Shown here one piece after another: positions 7,638 to 16,475 of a DNA stretch of 64,000 bases. The position numbers and the translations under genes were made by a program. The notes beneath the pieces were generated by a model. That model was not told the origin of the DNA. It was given only the letters and a program-made list of their open reading frames with translations, and did not search any database. Source of the stretch: Paenirhizobium selenitireducens ATCC BAA-1503 (GTDB lineage: Bacteria; Pseudomonadota; Alphaproteobacteria; Rhizobiales; Rhizobiaceae); NCBI RefSeq assembly GCF_000518785.1, contig NZ_KI912495.1, positions 26,257-90,256 of the forward strand, given 5' to 3'. How positions within the stretch are numbered: position 1 is the first letter of the stretch; each line of letters starts with the position of its first letter.

Positions 7638-8222
7638 ATGATCAACCTTTTGCGCAGGCACCTGCTCGTCTCGACCACCGCCCTCTTCTCGCTCACCCTT
7701 GCGCCGGCGCTCGTTTCCGCGCTGTCGGCCCCCCTTGGCGCATCGATCGTCTCGGTCGCGCTCGCCGACGATGACAATGATGGCGGCAACGACGACGACG
7801 GCGGTGACGATGACAACGGCAGTGACGACGACAACGGCGGCAATGACGACAACGGCAATGACGACGGCGGTAATGACGACAGCGATAACGGCAATGACGA
7901 CGATGACAACGGCACCGATGACAATGACAACGGTACCGACGACGACGACAACGGTACGGATGACGACTCGACGGATGATAACGGCGTCGATGACAATGGT
8001 ACCGATGACGACTCCACCGGCGCGAATGCAGATGGCGAACGCACCAGCCTCGTGGTCAACGACGCCCAGCTGCGTGGGCTGAAGAACGGTTCGATGGTTG
8101 CAGTTGACCAGAAGGGTCGCCGCCTCGCCCTCGAAATGGAGCGGAACCGCAACCGGACCGAAGTCAAGATAAAGGCGCCGCGCAATTCGGTGACTGCCGT
8201 GACAATCGTCCCGGCCAACTGA
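7638..8222 (+). CDS. Secreted aspartate-rich repeat protein
   Basis: A 194-residue protein of no recognised family. The ATG at 7638 follows GGAGG at 5 bases; a longer upstream frame is less likely. Residues 1 to about 45 form a signal peptide (INLLRRHLLVSTTALFSLTLAPALVSA). From about residue 42 to 130 the chain is almost only Asp, Asn, Gly and Thr in units such as DDDNGGND and NGTDDD, giving an extreme negative charge suited to loose Ca2+/Mg2+ binding but lacking a strict RTX nonapeptide. The last 60 residues form a small ordered domain (RTSLVVNDAQLRGLKNGSMVAVDQKGR, then RNRTEVKIKAPRNSVTAVTIVPAN) that is basic. It is the first gene of a cassette with a PepSY protein and a two-component system, so a role as cation buffer or signal partner is inferred, not shown. 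Confidence 0.8.
   Translation: MINLLRRHLLVSTTALFSLTLAPALVSALSAPLGASIVSVALADDDNDGGNDDDGGDDDNGSDDDNGGNDDNGNDDGGNDDSDNGNDDDDNGTDDNDNGTDDDDNGTDDDSTDDNGVDDNGTDDDSTGANADGERTSLVVNDAQLRGLKNGSMVAVDQKGRRLALEMERNRNRTEVKIKAPRNSVTAVTIVPAN
7764..8030 (+). repeat. Low-complexity GAC/AAC/GGC tract
   Basis: About 265 bases built from GAY, AAY, GGY and ACS codons encode the Asp/Asn/Gly tract of the acidic secreted protein. Units are imperfect, so the tract is protein-driven and not a simple DNA satellite. Confidence 0.8.
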
Positions 8223-8230
8223 GGTCCGTC

Positions 8231-8295
8231 GAAACGGATGCGGCGCAGCCGCCGGTGCCGCAGCCGTTTCACCCCGCCCGCAACCCGGGCGGGGT
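8231..8295 (+). terminator. Tandem hairpins between the two acidic-protein genes
   Basis: A first stem joins AAACGG (8231-8236) to CCGTTT (8264-8269), with TGCGGC/GCCGCA inside it. A second, very stable stem pairs ACCCCGCCCG (8271-8280) with CGGGCGGGGT (8286-8295), followed by CTTCTC, not a clean T run. It may be a full or partial terminator that lowers expression of the downstream PepSY/two-component genes relative to the acidic protein. Confidence 0.6.
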
Positions 8296-8373
8296 CTTCT
8301 CGTTGCAGTGGCGCATCGGCCCGACAGTCGCTAGTCTCAATGGTGATCGACCGGCGAAGAGAACGACGAAATC

Positions 8374-8868
8374 GTGAAAATGATGAACAGGCGAGATTTC
8401 CTGCTGTTGTTGCTGGCGGCGCTGCCCGGCGCCGGCGCAATGCTGCATGTCAATCCGGTGTTGGCGGACGACGATGACGGCGGCGACGATGGTGGAGACG
8501 ACGGCGGCGACGATGGCGGCGATGACGGCGGCGACGATGGCGGCGATGACGGCGGCGACGACGATAGCGGAAATGACGATGATGGCGGCAATGACGATGA
8601 TGGCAAGGACAGCGCCGACAAAGACGGCGACGCGGACGACCACGTCGAAGCGCGTGATGCCGTTCGTAACGGCCGCATCCTGCCGCTTCGCGAAATCCTG
8701 AACCGGGTGAAAGCCATGCGTGCCGGGCGTGTCCTGTCGGTCGATCTGACGCTGGGCGGCAGGACGCCGGTCTATATCCTCAAGGTCGAGAACAACACGG
8801 GAAGCGTGCGCACGCTTCGCCTCAATGCGGAGACGGGTCGCGCGCTCGGCCCGTTCGCATGGTGGTGA
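8374..8868 (+). CDS. Acidic PepSY-domain secreted protein
   Basis: A 164-residue exported protein. GTG at 8374 or ATG at 8380/8383 are possible starts; none has a strong ribosome binding site. MNRRDFLLLLLAALPGAGAMLHVNPVLA is a signal peptide with a Tat-like RR. Residues about 30-90 are a DDGGDDGG tract. The C-terminal 75 residues (VEARDAVRNGRILPLREILNRVKAM to LNAETGRALGP) match the PepSY pattern: a helix followed by YILKVEN and the closing D/NAxTG motif. PepSY proteins often lie beside two-component systems and act as periplasmic modulators. The stop at 8868 is 4 bases from the response regulator start, so the three genes are probably co-transcribed. The shared Asp/Gly tract ties it to the protein at 7638-8222. 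Confidence 0.85.
   Translation: MKMMNRRDFLLLLLAALPGAGAMLHVNPVLADDDDGGDDGGDDGGDDGGDDGGDDGGDDGGDDDSGNDDDGGNDDDGKDSADKDGDADDHVEARDAVRNGRILPLREILNRVKAMRAGRVLSVDLTLGGRTPVYILKVENNTGSVRTLRLNAETGRALGPFAWW
8466..8640 (+). repeat. GACGATGGCGGC tandem tract
   Basis: Repeating GAC-GAY-GGC-GGC units encode DDGG repeats of the PepSY protein. The 12-base period is much more regular than in the preceding acidic gene and could vary in copy number by slippage. Confidence 0.8.
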
Positions 8869-8872
8869 CGAC

Positions 8873-9538
8873 ATGAGGTTGCTGCTTGCCGAAGATGATC
8901 GCGATATCGCGGAACACACGAAAGCCAAGCTCGAGGCGGAGGGCTATCTCGTCGACCATCTCGCCTCCGGCCCCGAGGTCTGGGAGGAGGGCGAGACCGG
9001 CGACTATGCCGCCATCATCCTCGATCTTGGCCTGCCGGGCATGGACGGCCTGTCGATCCTCAAGCGCTGGCGGGCAAGCGGCCTCGATACGCCGATCCTC
9101 GTCCTGACGGCGCGCGGTTCCTGGATGGAGCGGGTCGATGGCTTCGAGGCCGGCGCGGACGACTACCTGCCGAAGCCGTTTCGCAGCGAGGAACTGATCG
9201 CCCGTCTCAAGGCCTTGCTGCGCCGCTCCCGCAAGCGCCCGTCGCCGATCAAGTCGGCGGGGCGTTTCGTGGTCGACGACCAGACGCGGCGGGTCACCTA
9301 TGACGGCCAGCCGCTGGAACTGACCGCGCTGGAATATCGCCTCGTGCAAATGCTTGTCAGCGAGCCGGGCCGCGTCTTCGATCCGATCGAGATCGCCCGA
9401 CGCGTGCAGGGGCGGGACGACGACACGGCCAAGAACTCGGTCGAGGCTATGATCGCCCGGCTTCGGCGCAAGACCGATCCGGAAGCGATCGAGACGCGCC
9501 GGGGCTTCGGCTATGTGCTGCCGGATCAAGACGCATGA
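8873..9538 (+). CDS. OmpR/PhoP-family response regulator
   Basis: A 221-residue response regulator. The receiver domain (1-115) has the acidic pair in LLLAEDDRD, the phospho-acceptor Asp51 in IILDLGLPGMDG, Thr in LVLTARG and Lys in YLPKPF. The C-terminal winged helix (about 130-218) has the ELTALEYRLVQMLVSEPGRVF and IARLRRKTDPEAIETRRGFGYVL pattern of the OmpR/PhoB group. The ATG at 8873 is chosen because it begins the receiver; it is 4 bases after the PepSY stop. The stop overlaps the kinase start by 4 bases (ATGA). A CTGACA-N5-CTGACA direct repeat upstream of the cassette is the best candidate for its own binding site. Confidence 0.95.
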   Translation: MRLLLAEDDRDIAEHTKAKLEAEGYLVDHLASGPEVWEEGETGDYAAIILDLGLPGMDGLSILKRWRASGLDTPILVLTARGSWMERVDGFEAGADDYLPKPFRSEELIARLKALLRRSRKRPSPIKSAGRFVVDDQTRRVTYDGQPLELTALEYRLVQMLVSEPGRVFDPIEIARRVQGRDDDTAKNSVEAMIARLRRKTDPEAIETRRGFGYVLPDQDA

Positions 9539-10860
9539 TCCATTCGCTCCGGATCCGGGTCGTCCTCGGCGCCTTTGCCGCCATCGTCTTCATTCTTCTG
9601 GTGCTGGGTTATGGCCTGAGCCGTGTCTTTTCCGGCTATGTCGCCGAGCGCTACAGGGTGGAAATGGCGGGCATCGTCGATCAGCTCGCTGCGGGCCTGG
9701 AGCTGCGCGACGGCAAGGTGGTTCTCGAAAAGACGCCGACCGATCCCCGCTTCACGCTTCCCGGCAGTGGACGGTACTGGCAGGTGGTTCCCCAACCGGG
9801 CGAGGTGCTGCGCTCGCGGTCGCTGTGGGATATCGACCTGCCGGCCGATGCGCTGCTTCCGGCGGATTACGGGTTCCTGGCGGCGGAGGGGCCCGACGGT
9901 GCCGACCTTCTTGTCTATCAGCGTGCGATCTCTCTCGATGAGCCGCATGGCTCGCGGCGGTTTACGCTGTCGGCCGCCTTCGATCGTTTCGAGTTCGACG
10001 ATGCGGTTGCCCAGTTTCACAGTGCCATGGCCCTGATGCTGACCCTCAGCGCCACAGTCCTAGTGGCCGCCGCGATCTTTCAGGTGGGCGTCGGGCTCGC
10101 GCCTCTCGTGCGCCTTCAGCAGCGGGTGGGGCTGGTGCGCTCCGGACAGGCGAATTCGGTCGACGATGTCGGCGTGTCGGAACTGCGGCCGCTCGTTTCC
10201 GAGCTCAACCTGCTGCTCCAGGAACGCGAGACGGCCGTCGAACGGGCGCGAGCCCGGGCCAGCGATCTAGCGCATGGCCTGAAGACGCCCTTGACCGTCC
10301 TTCTCCATCTCGCCGACCAGCTTCCGCCCGAAGAGAAGGAACTGGCGCGCCAGCAGGTGGATCTCATTCGCCAGCGCGCCGACCGCCAGCTGCAATCGGC
10401 ACGGCTGGGCGTCGAGCAGATGAGCCTGACCGAACTCGGCTCGCTGGTCGGCAAGCTGGTCATGGTGCTGAGGCCGATCACCGAGCCGAGCGGTATCGAA
10501 TGGTTGATCCGCGTTCCGGCCGGGCTTGCCGTGGACATGGACGCGGCGGATTTCGCAGAAGCGCTGGGCAACGTGCTCGACAACGCCACCCGGTTTGCCC
10601 GGGGCGAAATCCGCATCACGGCCACCGGCGAGGACAAGGCGGCGGTGGTGACCGTTGAGGACGACGGACCGGGCGTGGCGGACACGGACCTGGCCATCCT
10701 CCCGTCGCGGGGCGTGCATCTGGGGGATGACGACGGCGGTTCCGGTCTAGGGCTTTCCATCACGGCGGAAATCCTGTCGGCCTATGGCGGTGTGCTGGAG
10801 CTCGGCCGCTCCGAACTCGGCGGGCTGTCGGTCCGGCTGTCTGTGCCGCTTCGCGGGTAG
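9535..10860 (+). CDS. Membrane sensor histidine kinase, PhoQ-like
   Basis: A 441-residue kinase. Transmembrane segments lie near residues 8-30 and 163-185 and enclose a periplasmic sensor of about 130 residues. A HAMP-like linker precedes the H-box ASDLAHGLKTPLTVLL, with the phospho-acceptor His at residue 247. The ATPase domain has the N-box NVLDNATRFA, the G1 box DDGPGV and the G2 box GSGLGLSI. The LAHGLKTPL form is shared with PhoQ/FeuQ-type kinases, which sense divalent cations, cationic peptides or envelope state. Coupled to the response regulator by a 4-base overlap. Stimulus is inferred only; the two very acidic exported proteins upstream fit a cation-related signal. Confidence 0.93.
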   Translation: MIHSLRIRVVLGAFAAIVFILLVLGYGLSRVFSGYVAERYRVEMAGIVDQLAAGLELRDGKVVLEKTPTDPRFTLPGSGRYWQVVPQPGEVLRSRSLWDIDLPADALLPADYGFLAAEGPDGADLLVYQRAISLDEPHGSRRFTLSAAFDRFEFDDAVAQFHSAMALMLTLSATVLVAAAIFQVGVGLAPLVRLQQRVGLVRSGQANSVDDVGVSELRPLVSELNLLLQERETAVERARARASDLAHGLKTPLTVLLHLADQLPPEEKELARQQVDLIRQRADRQLQSARLGVEQMSLTELGSLVGKLVMVLRPITEPSGIEWLIRVPAGLAVDMDAADFAEALGNVLDNATRFARGEIRITATGEDKAAVVTVEDDGPGVADTDLAILPSRGVHLGDDDGGSGLGLSITAEILSAYGGVLELGRSELGGLSVRLSVPLRG

Positions 10861-10905
10861 CGGGTTCGCACCATCGGTGCCGTTCGAGATTCCCGATGTG
10901 ACCCG

Positions 10906-10934
10906 TTGCGCTTTTATCCGTCAGCGGTTATAAG
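10906..10934 (+). promoter_or_regulatory. Sigma-70-type promoter of rpmI-rplT
   Basis: TTGCGC (10906-10911), a 17-base spacer and TATAAG (10929-10934). Spacing and both elements are near ideal for a housekeeping promoter. It gives rpmI-rplT a transcription start near 10941, independent of infC. Confidence 0.65.
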
Positions 10935-10944
10935 CGCGCGTCCG

Positions 10945-10974
10945 AACGGTCCGGCAGGGCATGCCGTGGCCGTT
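10945..10974 (+). promoter_or_regulatory. Hairpin in the rpmI leader
   Basis: AACGG (10945-10949) pairs with CCGTT (10970-10974), and CGGCA (10952-10956) pairs with TGCCG (10962-10966), followed by CTTTAT. It would be at the very 5' end of the rpmI-rplT transcript. Such leaders are regulated by L20 in other bacteria; here that is an inference. Confidence 0.45.
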
Positions 10975-11035
10975 CTTTATGCTTGAAAACGGGCGTCGTC
11001 TGTCCGTTTCGATACAAGAACAATGGAGTAGCAAA

Positions 11036-11239
11036 ATGCCCAAGATGAAGACGAAGTCCTCCGCCAAAAAGCGGTTCAAGATCACTGCCACCGGCAAGGT
11101 CCTCGCGGCCGCCGCCGGCAAGCGTCACGGCATGATCAAGCGGTCCAACAAGTTCATCCGCGATGCACGCGGCACGATGGTTCTTTCCGAAGCTGACGGC
11201 AAGAAGGTCATCAAGAACTACCTGCCGAACGGTCTCTGA
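11036..11239 (+). CDS. rpmI: 50S ribosomal protein L35
   Basis: 67 residues, the usual size. It starts [17 protein letters not shown], with the conserved core [18 protein letters not shown] and a C-terminal [12 protein letters not shown]. The ATG at 11036 follows ATGGAGTAG; longer frames upstream would add residues that L35 never has. The gene is followed after 38 bases by rplT, the standard pair. It has its own promoter because the two-component cassette separates it from infC. Confidence 0.97.
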   Translation: MPKMKTKSSAKKRFKITATGKVLAAAAGKRHGMIKRSNKFIRDARGTMVLSEADGKKVIKNYLPNGL

Positions 11240-11277
11240 GACCCTTTCGCTTTTTGGATCATTAAGGAGATCATGAC

Positions 11278-11682
11278 ATGGCACGCGTAAAACGTGGCGT
11301 AACTTCCCGCGCCAAGCACAACAAGGTATTCAAGGCAGCCAAGGGTTTCTACGGCCGCCGCAAGAACACGATCCGCGCAGCAAAGGCAGCTGTGGATCGT
11401 TCGAAGGCATTCGCCTACCGCGACCGCAAGGTCAACAAGCGCAACTTCCGCGCCCTGTGGATCCAGCGTATCAACGCTGCTGTGCGCGAACACGGCCTGA
11501 CCTATGGCCGCTTCATCGACGGTCTGAACAAGGCCGGCATCGAAGTCGACCGCAAGGTTCTGTCCGACATGGCCATCCACGAACCGGCAGCCTTCGGCTC
11601 GCTGATCGCGGCTGCCAAGAAGGCACTGGCCTACCTCAAGGACGCCGGCACGGCGAACGAGTTTGAAAGCGCGGTCAAGTAA
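11278..11682 (+). CDS. rplT: 50S ribosomal protein L20
   Basis: 134 residues beginning [30 protein letters not shown], with the conserved [25 protein letters not shown] core. L20 binds 23S rRNA early in 50S assembly, and in many bacteria it also represses its own operon by binding the leader or the rpmI region. AAGGAG lies 8 bases before the ATG. A strong terminator follows the gene. Confidence 0.98.
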   Translation: MARVKRGVTSRAKHNKVFKAAKGFYGRRKNTIRAAKAAVDRSKAFAYRDRKVNKRNFRALWIQRINAAVREHGLTYGRFIDGLNKAGIEVDRKVLSDMAIHEPAAFGSLIAAAKKALAYLKDAGTANEFESAVK

Positions 11683-11722
11683 GCCAGCGCTTCCCAAGCT
11701 TTTGTAAAAAGAAATTGTTGGG

Positions 11723-11755
11723 AAACCCGCGCTGGCAGGGCTAGCGCGGGTTTTT
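11723..11755 (+). terminator. Intrinsic terminator after rplT
   Basis: AACCCGCGCT (11724-11733) pairs with AGCGCGGGTT (11743-11752) around a GGCAGGGCT loop and runs into TTTTT. It ends the rpmI-rplT message and leaves pheS to start anew. Confidence 0.92.
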
Positions 11756-11816
11756 CATTTTGTCGTCATGCCGGGGCGTTAGGGACCCGCGGTGGTATAA
11801 GGGGCAGGAAACGGAC

Positions 11817-12902
11817 ATGTCCGATCTCGACAGTTTGAAAACGGCGCTTCTCGCCGACATCGCCGCGGCGGACAATGAAGCCGATATCGAAGCGGTCCGC
11901 GTCGCCGCCCTCGGCAAGAAGGGTTCGGTTTCCGAACTCCTGAAGACGCTGGGCTCGATGACGCCGGAAGAGCGCCAGACGCGCGGTGCGGCGATCAACG
12001 CGCTGAAGAACGAAATCACCGAAAAGATCACTGCCCGCAAGGCCGAGCTGAAGGACGCCGCCATCACCGCGCGGCTGAAGGCCGAGACCGTCGACGTCTC
12101 GCTGCCCGTCCGCTCCTCGCCGGCCGAGCGCGGCCGCATCCATCCGATCAGCCAGATCGTCGACGAGATCACCGCGATCTTCGCCGACATGGGCTTCTCG
12201 ATCGCCGAAGGCCCGGATATCGAGACCGACTACTACAATTTCACCGCGCTCAACTTCCCCGAAGGCCATCCGGCCCGCGAGATGCACGACACCTTCTTCC
12301 TGGAGCCGGACGACAACGGCGACCGCAAGGTTCTGCGCACCCATACCTCGCCGGTGCAGGTGCGCACCATGGAAGCGCAGAAGCCGCCGATCCGCATCGT
12401 CATTCCCGGCAAGACCTACCGCCAGGACAGTGACGCCACGCACTCGCCGATGTTCCATCAGGTCGAAGGCCTGGTCATCGACAAGACCGCCAATGTCGGC
12501 CATCTGCGCTGGATCCTGGAAGAGTTCTGCAAGGCCTTCTTCGAGGTCGACAATGTCGTGATGCGCTTCCGCCCATCCTTCTTCCCGTTCACGGAGCCGT
12601 CCTTCGAGGTCGACATCCAGTGCGACCGCTCGTCCGGCCCGATCGTCAAGTTCGGCGAGGGTACCGACTGGATGGAAATCCTCGGCTGCGGCATGGTCCA
12701 TCCGAACGTGCTGCGCGCCGGCGGTCTCGATCCCGACGAATACCAGGGCTTTGCCTGGGGCATGGGGCTCGACCGCATCGCCATGCTGAAATACGGCATG
12801 CCGGACCTGCGCGACTTCTTCAACGCCGACGTGCGCTGGATGAGCCATTACGGTTTCCGTCCGCTCGACATGCCGACCCTGTTCGGCGGCCTGAGCGCGT
12901 AA
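11817..12902 (+). CDS. pheS: Phenylalanyl-tRNA synthetase alpha subunit
   Basis: 361 residues. An N-terminal coiled coil (about 1-90) contacts tRNA. The class II catalytic core follows, with motif 1 in [33 protein letters not shown], motif 2 in [21 protein letters not shown] and motif 3 in [17 protein letters not shown]. The alpha2-beta2 enzyme charges tRNA-Phe. The ATG at 11817 gives the family N-terminus; a longer frame to 11760 is not conserved. pheT begins 13 bases downstream, so the two are co-transcribed. I find no Phe leader peptide upstream. Confidence 0.97.
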   Translation: MSDLDSLKTALLADIAAADNEADIEAVRVAALGKKGSVSELLKTLGSMTPEERQTRGAAINALKNEITEKITARKAELKDAAITARLKAETVDVSLPVRSSPAERGRIHPISQIVDEITAIFADMGFSIAEGPDIETDYYNFTALNFPEGHPAREMHDTFFLEPDDNGDRKVLRTHTSPVQVRTMEAQKPPIRIVIPGKTYRQDSDATHSPMFHQVEGLVIDKTANVGHLRWILEEFCKAFFEVDNVVMRFRPSFFPFTEPSFEVDIQCDRSSGPIVKFGEGTDWMEILGCGMVHPNVLRAGGLDPDEYQGFAWGMGLDRIAMLKYGMPDLRDFFNADVRWMSHYGFRPLDMPTLFGGLSA

Positions 12903-12915
12903 GGAGGATAGACCC

Positions 12916-15342
12916 ATGAAATTCACACTCTCCTGGCTGAAGGATCACCTGGAAACCGACGCCACACTCGAGGAAATCTGCGAGCGCCTGACGGCGATCG
13001 GTCTCGAGGTCGAGGACGTCGATGACAAGGCGGCCTACAAGCCCTTCGTCATTGCGAAGATCCTTACCGCTGAAAAGCATCCCGAAGCCGACCGGCTGAA
13101 GGTCCTGACGGTCGATGCCGGCGACGGTGCAGCGCCGGTGCAGATCGTCTGCGGCGCACCGAATGCGCGTGCCGGCCTGGTCGGTGCGCTGGCCCGTCCC
13201 GGCACCTATGTGCCCGGCATCGACGTGACGCTCGCCGTCGGCAAGATCCGCGGCGTGGAAAGCCACGGCATGATGTGCTCCGAAAAGGAGCTCAACATGT
13301 CGGACAATCACGACGGCATCATCGACCTGCCCGCCGATGCGCCGGTCGGCACGAGCTTCGCGTCCTATGCCGGCCTCGACGATCCGGTCATCGAGATCAA
13401 CCTGACGCCGAACCGCCCGGACTGCACGAGCGTCTTCGGCATTGCCCGCGATCTCGCCGCCTCCGGCCTGGGCAGGCTCAAGACCGCGAAGGCGCCCGAG
13501 TTCAAGACCGACGGCGAAACGCCGATCGAAGTGAAGATCGTGCTCGACGACGAGAAGCTCTGCCCGGGCTTTGCCTATCGCCTGGTGCGCGGCGTGAAGA
13601 ACGGTCCGAGCCCGCGCTGGATGCAGCAGCGGCTGCTGGCGATCGGCCTTCGTCCGATCTCGGCGCTGGTCGACGTCACCAACTACATGACCATCGACCA
13701 GGGCCGGCCGATGCACGTCTTCGACGCCGACAAGGTCAAGGGCGCGCTCGTGGTTCGCCGCGCCCGCGAGGGCGAGGAAATCCTGGCGCTCGACACCCGC
13801 ACCTACAAGCTCAACCCGGCCAACGTCATCATCGTCGACGACAATGGTCCGGAATCGATCGGCGGCATCATGGGTGGCGAACACTCCGGCTGCGACGAGA
13901 ATACCGTCAACGTGCTGATCGAATCCGCGCTGTGGGATCCGATCAACATCGCCAAGACCGGCCGCAGCCACGGCATCATCACCGATGCGCGCTATCGCTT
14001 CGAGCGCGGCGTCGACCCGGAATACATGATGCCCGGTCTCGAGCGCACCACCGAACTGGTTCTTTCCATGTGCGGCGGCACCGCGGCCAAGGCCAAGGTC
14101 GTCGGCTACAAGGGTTTCGACCGCAAGATCGTCGATTTCCCCTTCTCGGAAGTGAAGCGGCTGACCGGGCTTACCGTCTCCAACGACGAATCGCGCCAGA
14201 TCCTGACCGGCCTCGGCTTCGAGGTGTCCGGCGAAGGCGAGACGGTTTCCGTCGCGGTGCCGTCCTGGCGCCCGGATGTCGACGGCAAGGCGGATCTGGT
14301 CGAAGAGGTCATGCGCGTGTTTGGCGTCGACAAGATCAAGCCCGAGCCGCTGGCGCCGACCGGTTCGGTCAACGCCAAGATCCTCACACCCCTGCAGATC
14401 CGTACCCGTACCGCCAAGCGGGCGCTGGCCTCGCGCGGCATGCTGGAGGCCGTCACCTGGTCCTTCATCCCGGAAGCGCACGCCAAGCTTTTCGGCGGCG
14501 GAAGCCGTGCGCTGAAGCTTGCCAACCCGATCGCCGCCGATATGTCGGACATGCGCCCCTCGCTGCTGCCGGGCCTTTTGACCGCTGCCCAGCGCAACGC
14601 CGACCGCGGCTTCGGCGACGTGGCGATCTTCGAGGTCTCGGGCACCTATGAGAGCGACAAGCCGGAAGGCCAGCGTCGCGTGGCCGGCGGCATCCGCCGC
14701 GGCACGGCCTCGCTTGCCGGCGCCGGCCGCATGTGGTCGAACGCGGCCAAGGGCGGCGGCAAGCCGGTCGACGTCTATGACGCCAAGGCCGATGCGCTCG
14801 CCGTGCTTGAGGCCTGCGGCCTGCCGATGTCGAACGTCCAGGTCGAGCAGGGCGGTCCGGCCTGGTATCATCCGGGTCGTTCCGGCACGATCAAGATGGG
14901 TCCGAAGGTGGTGATCGGCCATTTCGGCGAATTCAATCCGAAGACGCTCGAAGCGCTCGACGTGTCCGGTGCGCTGTGCGGCTTCGAGGTTTATCTCGAC
15001 GTCGTGCCGGAACCGAAGCGGAAGGCGACCCGCACCAAGCCCGCGCTCGATCTCTCGCCCTTCCAGATGGTGAAGCGCGACTTCGCCTTCGTGGTGGAGA
15101 AGTCGGTCGAGGCAGGCGCGATCATCAAGGCGGCGGCCAGCGCCGACCGCAAGCTGATCACCGGCGTCAACGTCTTCGACATCTTCGAGGGGGCAAGCCT
15201 CGGCGAGGGCCGGAAGTCGGTGGCGATCGAAGTGCTGATCCAGCCGGCCGACAAGACGCTGACCGACGAGGATTTCGACGCGCTGACCAAGAAGATCGTC
15301 GGCAATGTCGAAAAGACCACCGGCGGCAGCCTGCGCGCCTGA
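12916..15342 (+). CDS. pheT: Phenylalanyl-tRNA synthetase beta subunit
   Basis: 808 residues, full length. Order: N-terminal domain [14 protein letters not shown]-fold tRNA-binding domain (about 40-150, [16 protein letters not shown] and [10 protein letters not shown]), B3/B4 editing region ([17 protein letters not shown] to [12 protein letters not shown]), B5 helix-turn-helix domain (about 400-475), a catalytic-like core, and the C-terminal ferredoxin-fold anticodon-binding domain (about 715-807, [21 protein letters not shown]). It binds tRNA-Phe and edits mischarged Tyr. AGGAGG is 7 bases before the ATG. Confidence 0.97.
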   Translation: MKFTLSWLKDHLETDATLEEICERLTAIGLEVEDVDDKAAYKPFVIAKILTAEKHPEADRLKVLTVDAGDGAAPVQIVCGAPNARAGLVGALARPGTYVPGIDVTLAVGKIRGVESHGMMCSEKELNMSDNHDGIIDLPADAPVGTSFASYAGLDDPVIEINLTPNRPDCTSVFGIARDLAASGLGRLKTAKAPEFKTDGETPIEVKIVLDDEKLCPGFAYRLVRGVKNGPSPRWMQQRLLAIGLRPISALVDVTNYMTIDQGRPMHVFDADKVKGALVVRRAREGEEILALDTRTYKLNPANVIIVDDNGPESIGGIMGGEHSGCDENTVNVLIESALWDPINIAKTGRSHGIITDARYRFERGVDPEYMMPGLERTTELVLSMCGGTAAKAKVVGYKGFDRKIVDFPFSEVKRLTGLTVSNDESRQILTGLGFEVSGEGETVSVAVPSWRPDVDGKADLVEEVMRVFGVDKIKPEPLAPTGSVNAKILTPLQIRTRTAKRALASRGMLEAVTWSFIPEAHAKLFGGGSRALKLANPIAADMSDMRPSLLPGLLTAAQRNADRGFGDVAIFEVSGTYESDKPEGQRRVAGGIRRGTASLAGAGRMWSNAAKGGGKPVDVYDAKADALAVLEACGLPMSNVQVEQGGPAWYHPGRSGTIKMGPKVVIGHFGEFNPKTLEALDVSGALCGFEVYLDVVPEPKRKATRTKPALDLSPFQMVKRDFAFVVEKSVEAGAIIKAAASADRKLITGVNVFDIFEGASLGEGRKSVAIEVLIQPADKTLTDEDFDALTKKIVGNVEKTTGGSLRA

Positions 15343-15366
15343 GGGCGAAAGACCATTGATCAAGAT

Positions 15367-15391
15367 AAAAGGCCCGCTCTGCGGGCCTTTT
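15367..15391 (+). terminator. Terminator after pheT
   Basis: AAAAGGCCCGC, loop TCT, GCGGGCCTTTT. The symmetrical A and T flanks allow it to work for both pheT and the convergent transporter gene. Confidence 0.92.
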
Positions 15392-15423
15392 GCGTTTCGG
15401 GATCGCTGGAGCCGCGCCGGTCG

Positions 15424-16317
15424 TCAGGCGGTCGCGGGCGTGCGGCGGGGCGCCGGCTTGGTGAAGATCACCACATTGCCGAGCAGCGTGAGGAAGAGGC
15501 CGAACAAACCCGCTGCCGTCCAGTGGTAGCCTTCGTAGATCGTCGACAGCGAAAGCGCGACGACGGGAAAGAGCACCGTCGTATAGGCGGCCTTGGAGGA
15601 GCCGAGGCGCGAGACCAGCATGAGATAGGTGGTGAACCCGACCACCGAGCCGATGGCGGCGAGATAAAGCAGGGCCACCAGATATCTTGTGTCCGGTGGC
15701 GCGACGACGGGCGTGCCGGTCACCGCGATCAGGGAGAGCAGGATGACGGCCCCATAGGCCATGCCCCAGGCGTTGGCGATCACCGGCGGGATCCCGACGG
15801 CGCTGTTGCGGCGCGAAGCCATGTTGCCGAGCGAGAAGAACAGGGTTCCGAGCACCGAGAGGCCGATGCCCTTCCACGTGTCGGCGTCAAAGTCGAGCAC
15901 GATGTCGGGACCGAACAGCAGGACGAGGCCGGTGGCACCGAGAACGGCGGCGACCAGCGTGCGGCCGGTGATGGGATCGCCGAAGAACAGCCGCGCGTTG
16001 ACCGCGTTGTAGATCGTGGCCAGGGAAAAGATCACGGAGATCAGGCCGGACGGAACGAAGCCGGCCGCGGTGTAAAAGCACAGGAAGTTGCAGCAGAACA
16101 GGCAGAGCGCCTGCGCCAGGACGAAGGGCTGGTGCTTCAGCGCCGGTATCGTCAGCCTGCCCGTGGCCGCCAGCACCAGCAGGAACAGCACGGCCGCCGC
16201 GGCGAAGCGATAGAACACCGAGACCAGCACGGGCACCGGACCGACCTGCATGGCGATGGCGATCCAGGTCGTACCCCAGATGAGGACGGTCGAGGCGAAA
16301 AGCAGAATATTGGTCAT
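15424..16317 (-). CDS. EamA/DMT-family exporter
   Basis: 297 residues with about ten membrane helices arranged as two EamA repeats. The first begins LLFASTVLIWGTTWIAIAM, a typical DMT start, and the second includes FSLGNMASRRNSAVG and GSVVGFTTYLMLVSRLGSSKAAYTTVLFPVVALSLSTIYEG. Members export amino acids or metabolites; the substrate is unknown. It is divergent from an AraC regulator, 158 bases away, which may control it. Confidence 0.88.
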   Translation of the reverse strand: MTNILLFASTVLIWGTTWIAIAMQVGPVPVLVSVFYRFAAAAVLFLLVLAATGRLTIPALKHQPFVLAQALCLFCCNFLCFYTAAGFVPSGLISVIFSLATIYNAVNARLFFGDPITGRTLVAAVLGATGLVLLFGPDIVLDFDADTWKGIGLSVLGTLFFSLGNMASRRNSAVGIPPVIANAWGMAYGAVILLSLIAVTGTPVVAPPDTRYLVALLYLAAIGSVVGFTTYLMLVSRLGSSKAAYTTVLFPVVALSLSTIYEGYHWTAAGLFGLFLTLLGNVVIFTKPAPRRTPATA

Positions 16318-16475
16318 GGGCCCTCTCGGATTGAGCCCGAGGTCTAGACCGCCTGATCGTCTGGCTCTTGCATATTCTTGCGGTGAAATGCCGATGAACG
16401 GCGCCCTCAGCGTTATTCGGCAGTGGCCTGCGGCGAAGTCTGCGATAGAATGGCGGCCTGTTTCGAGGTTATGCC

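Noticed and set aside
12820-15363. A very long open frame on the minus strand across pheT.
   Set aside because: It is the mirror of a clearly recognised pheT and its translation is dominated by Arg, Asp and Ala without motifs. High-GC genes commonly leave open antisense frames.
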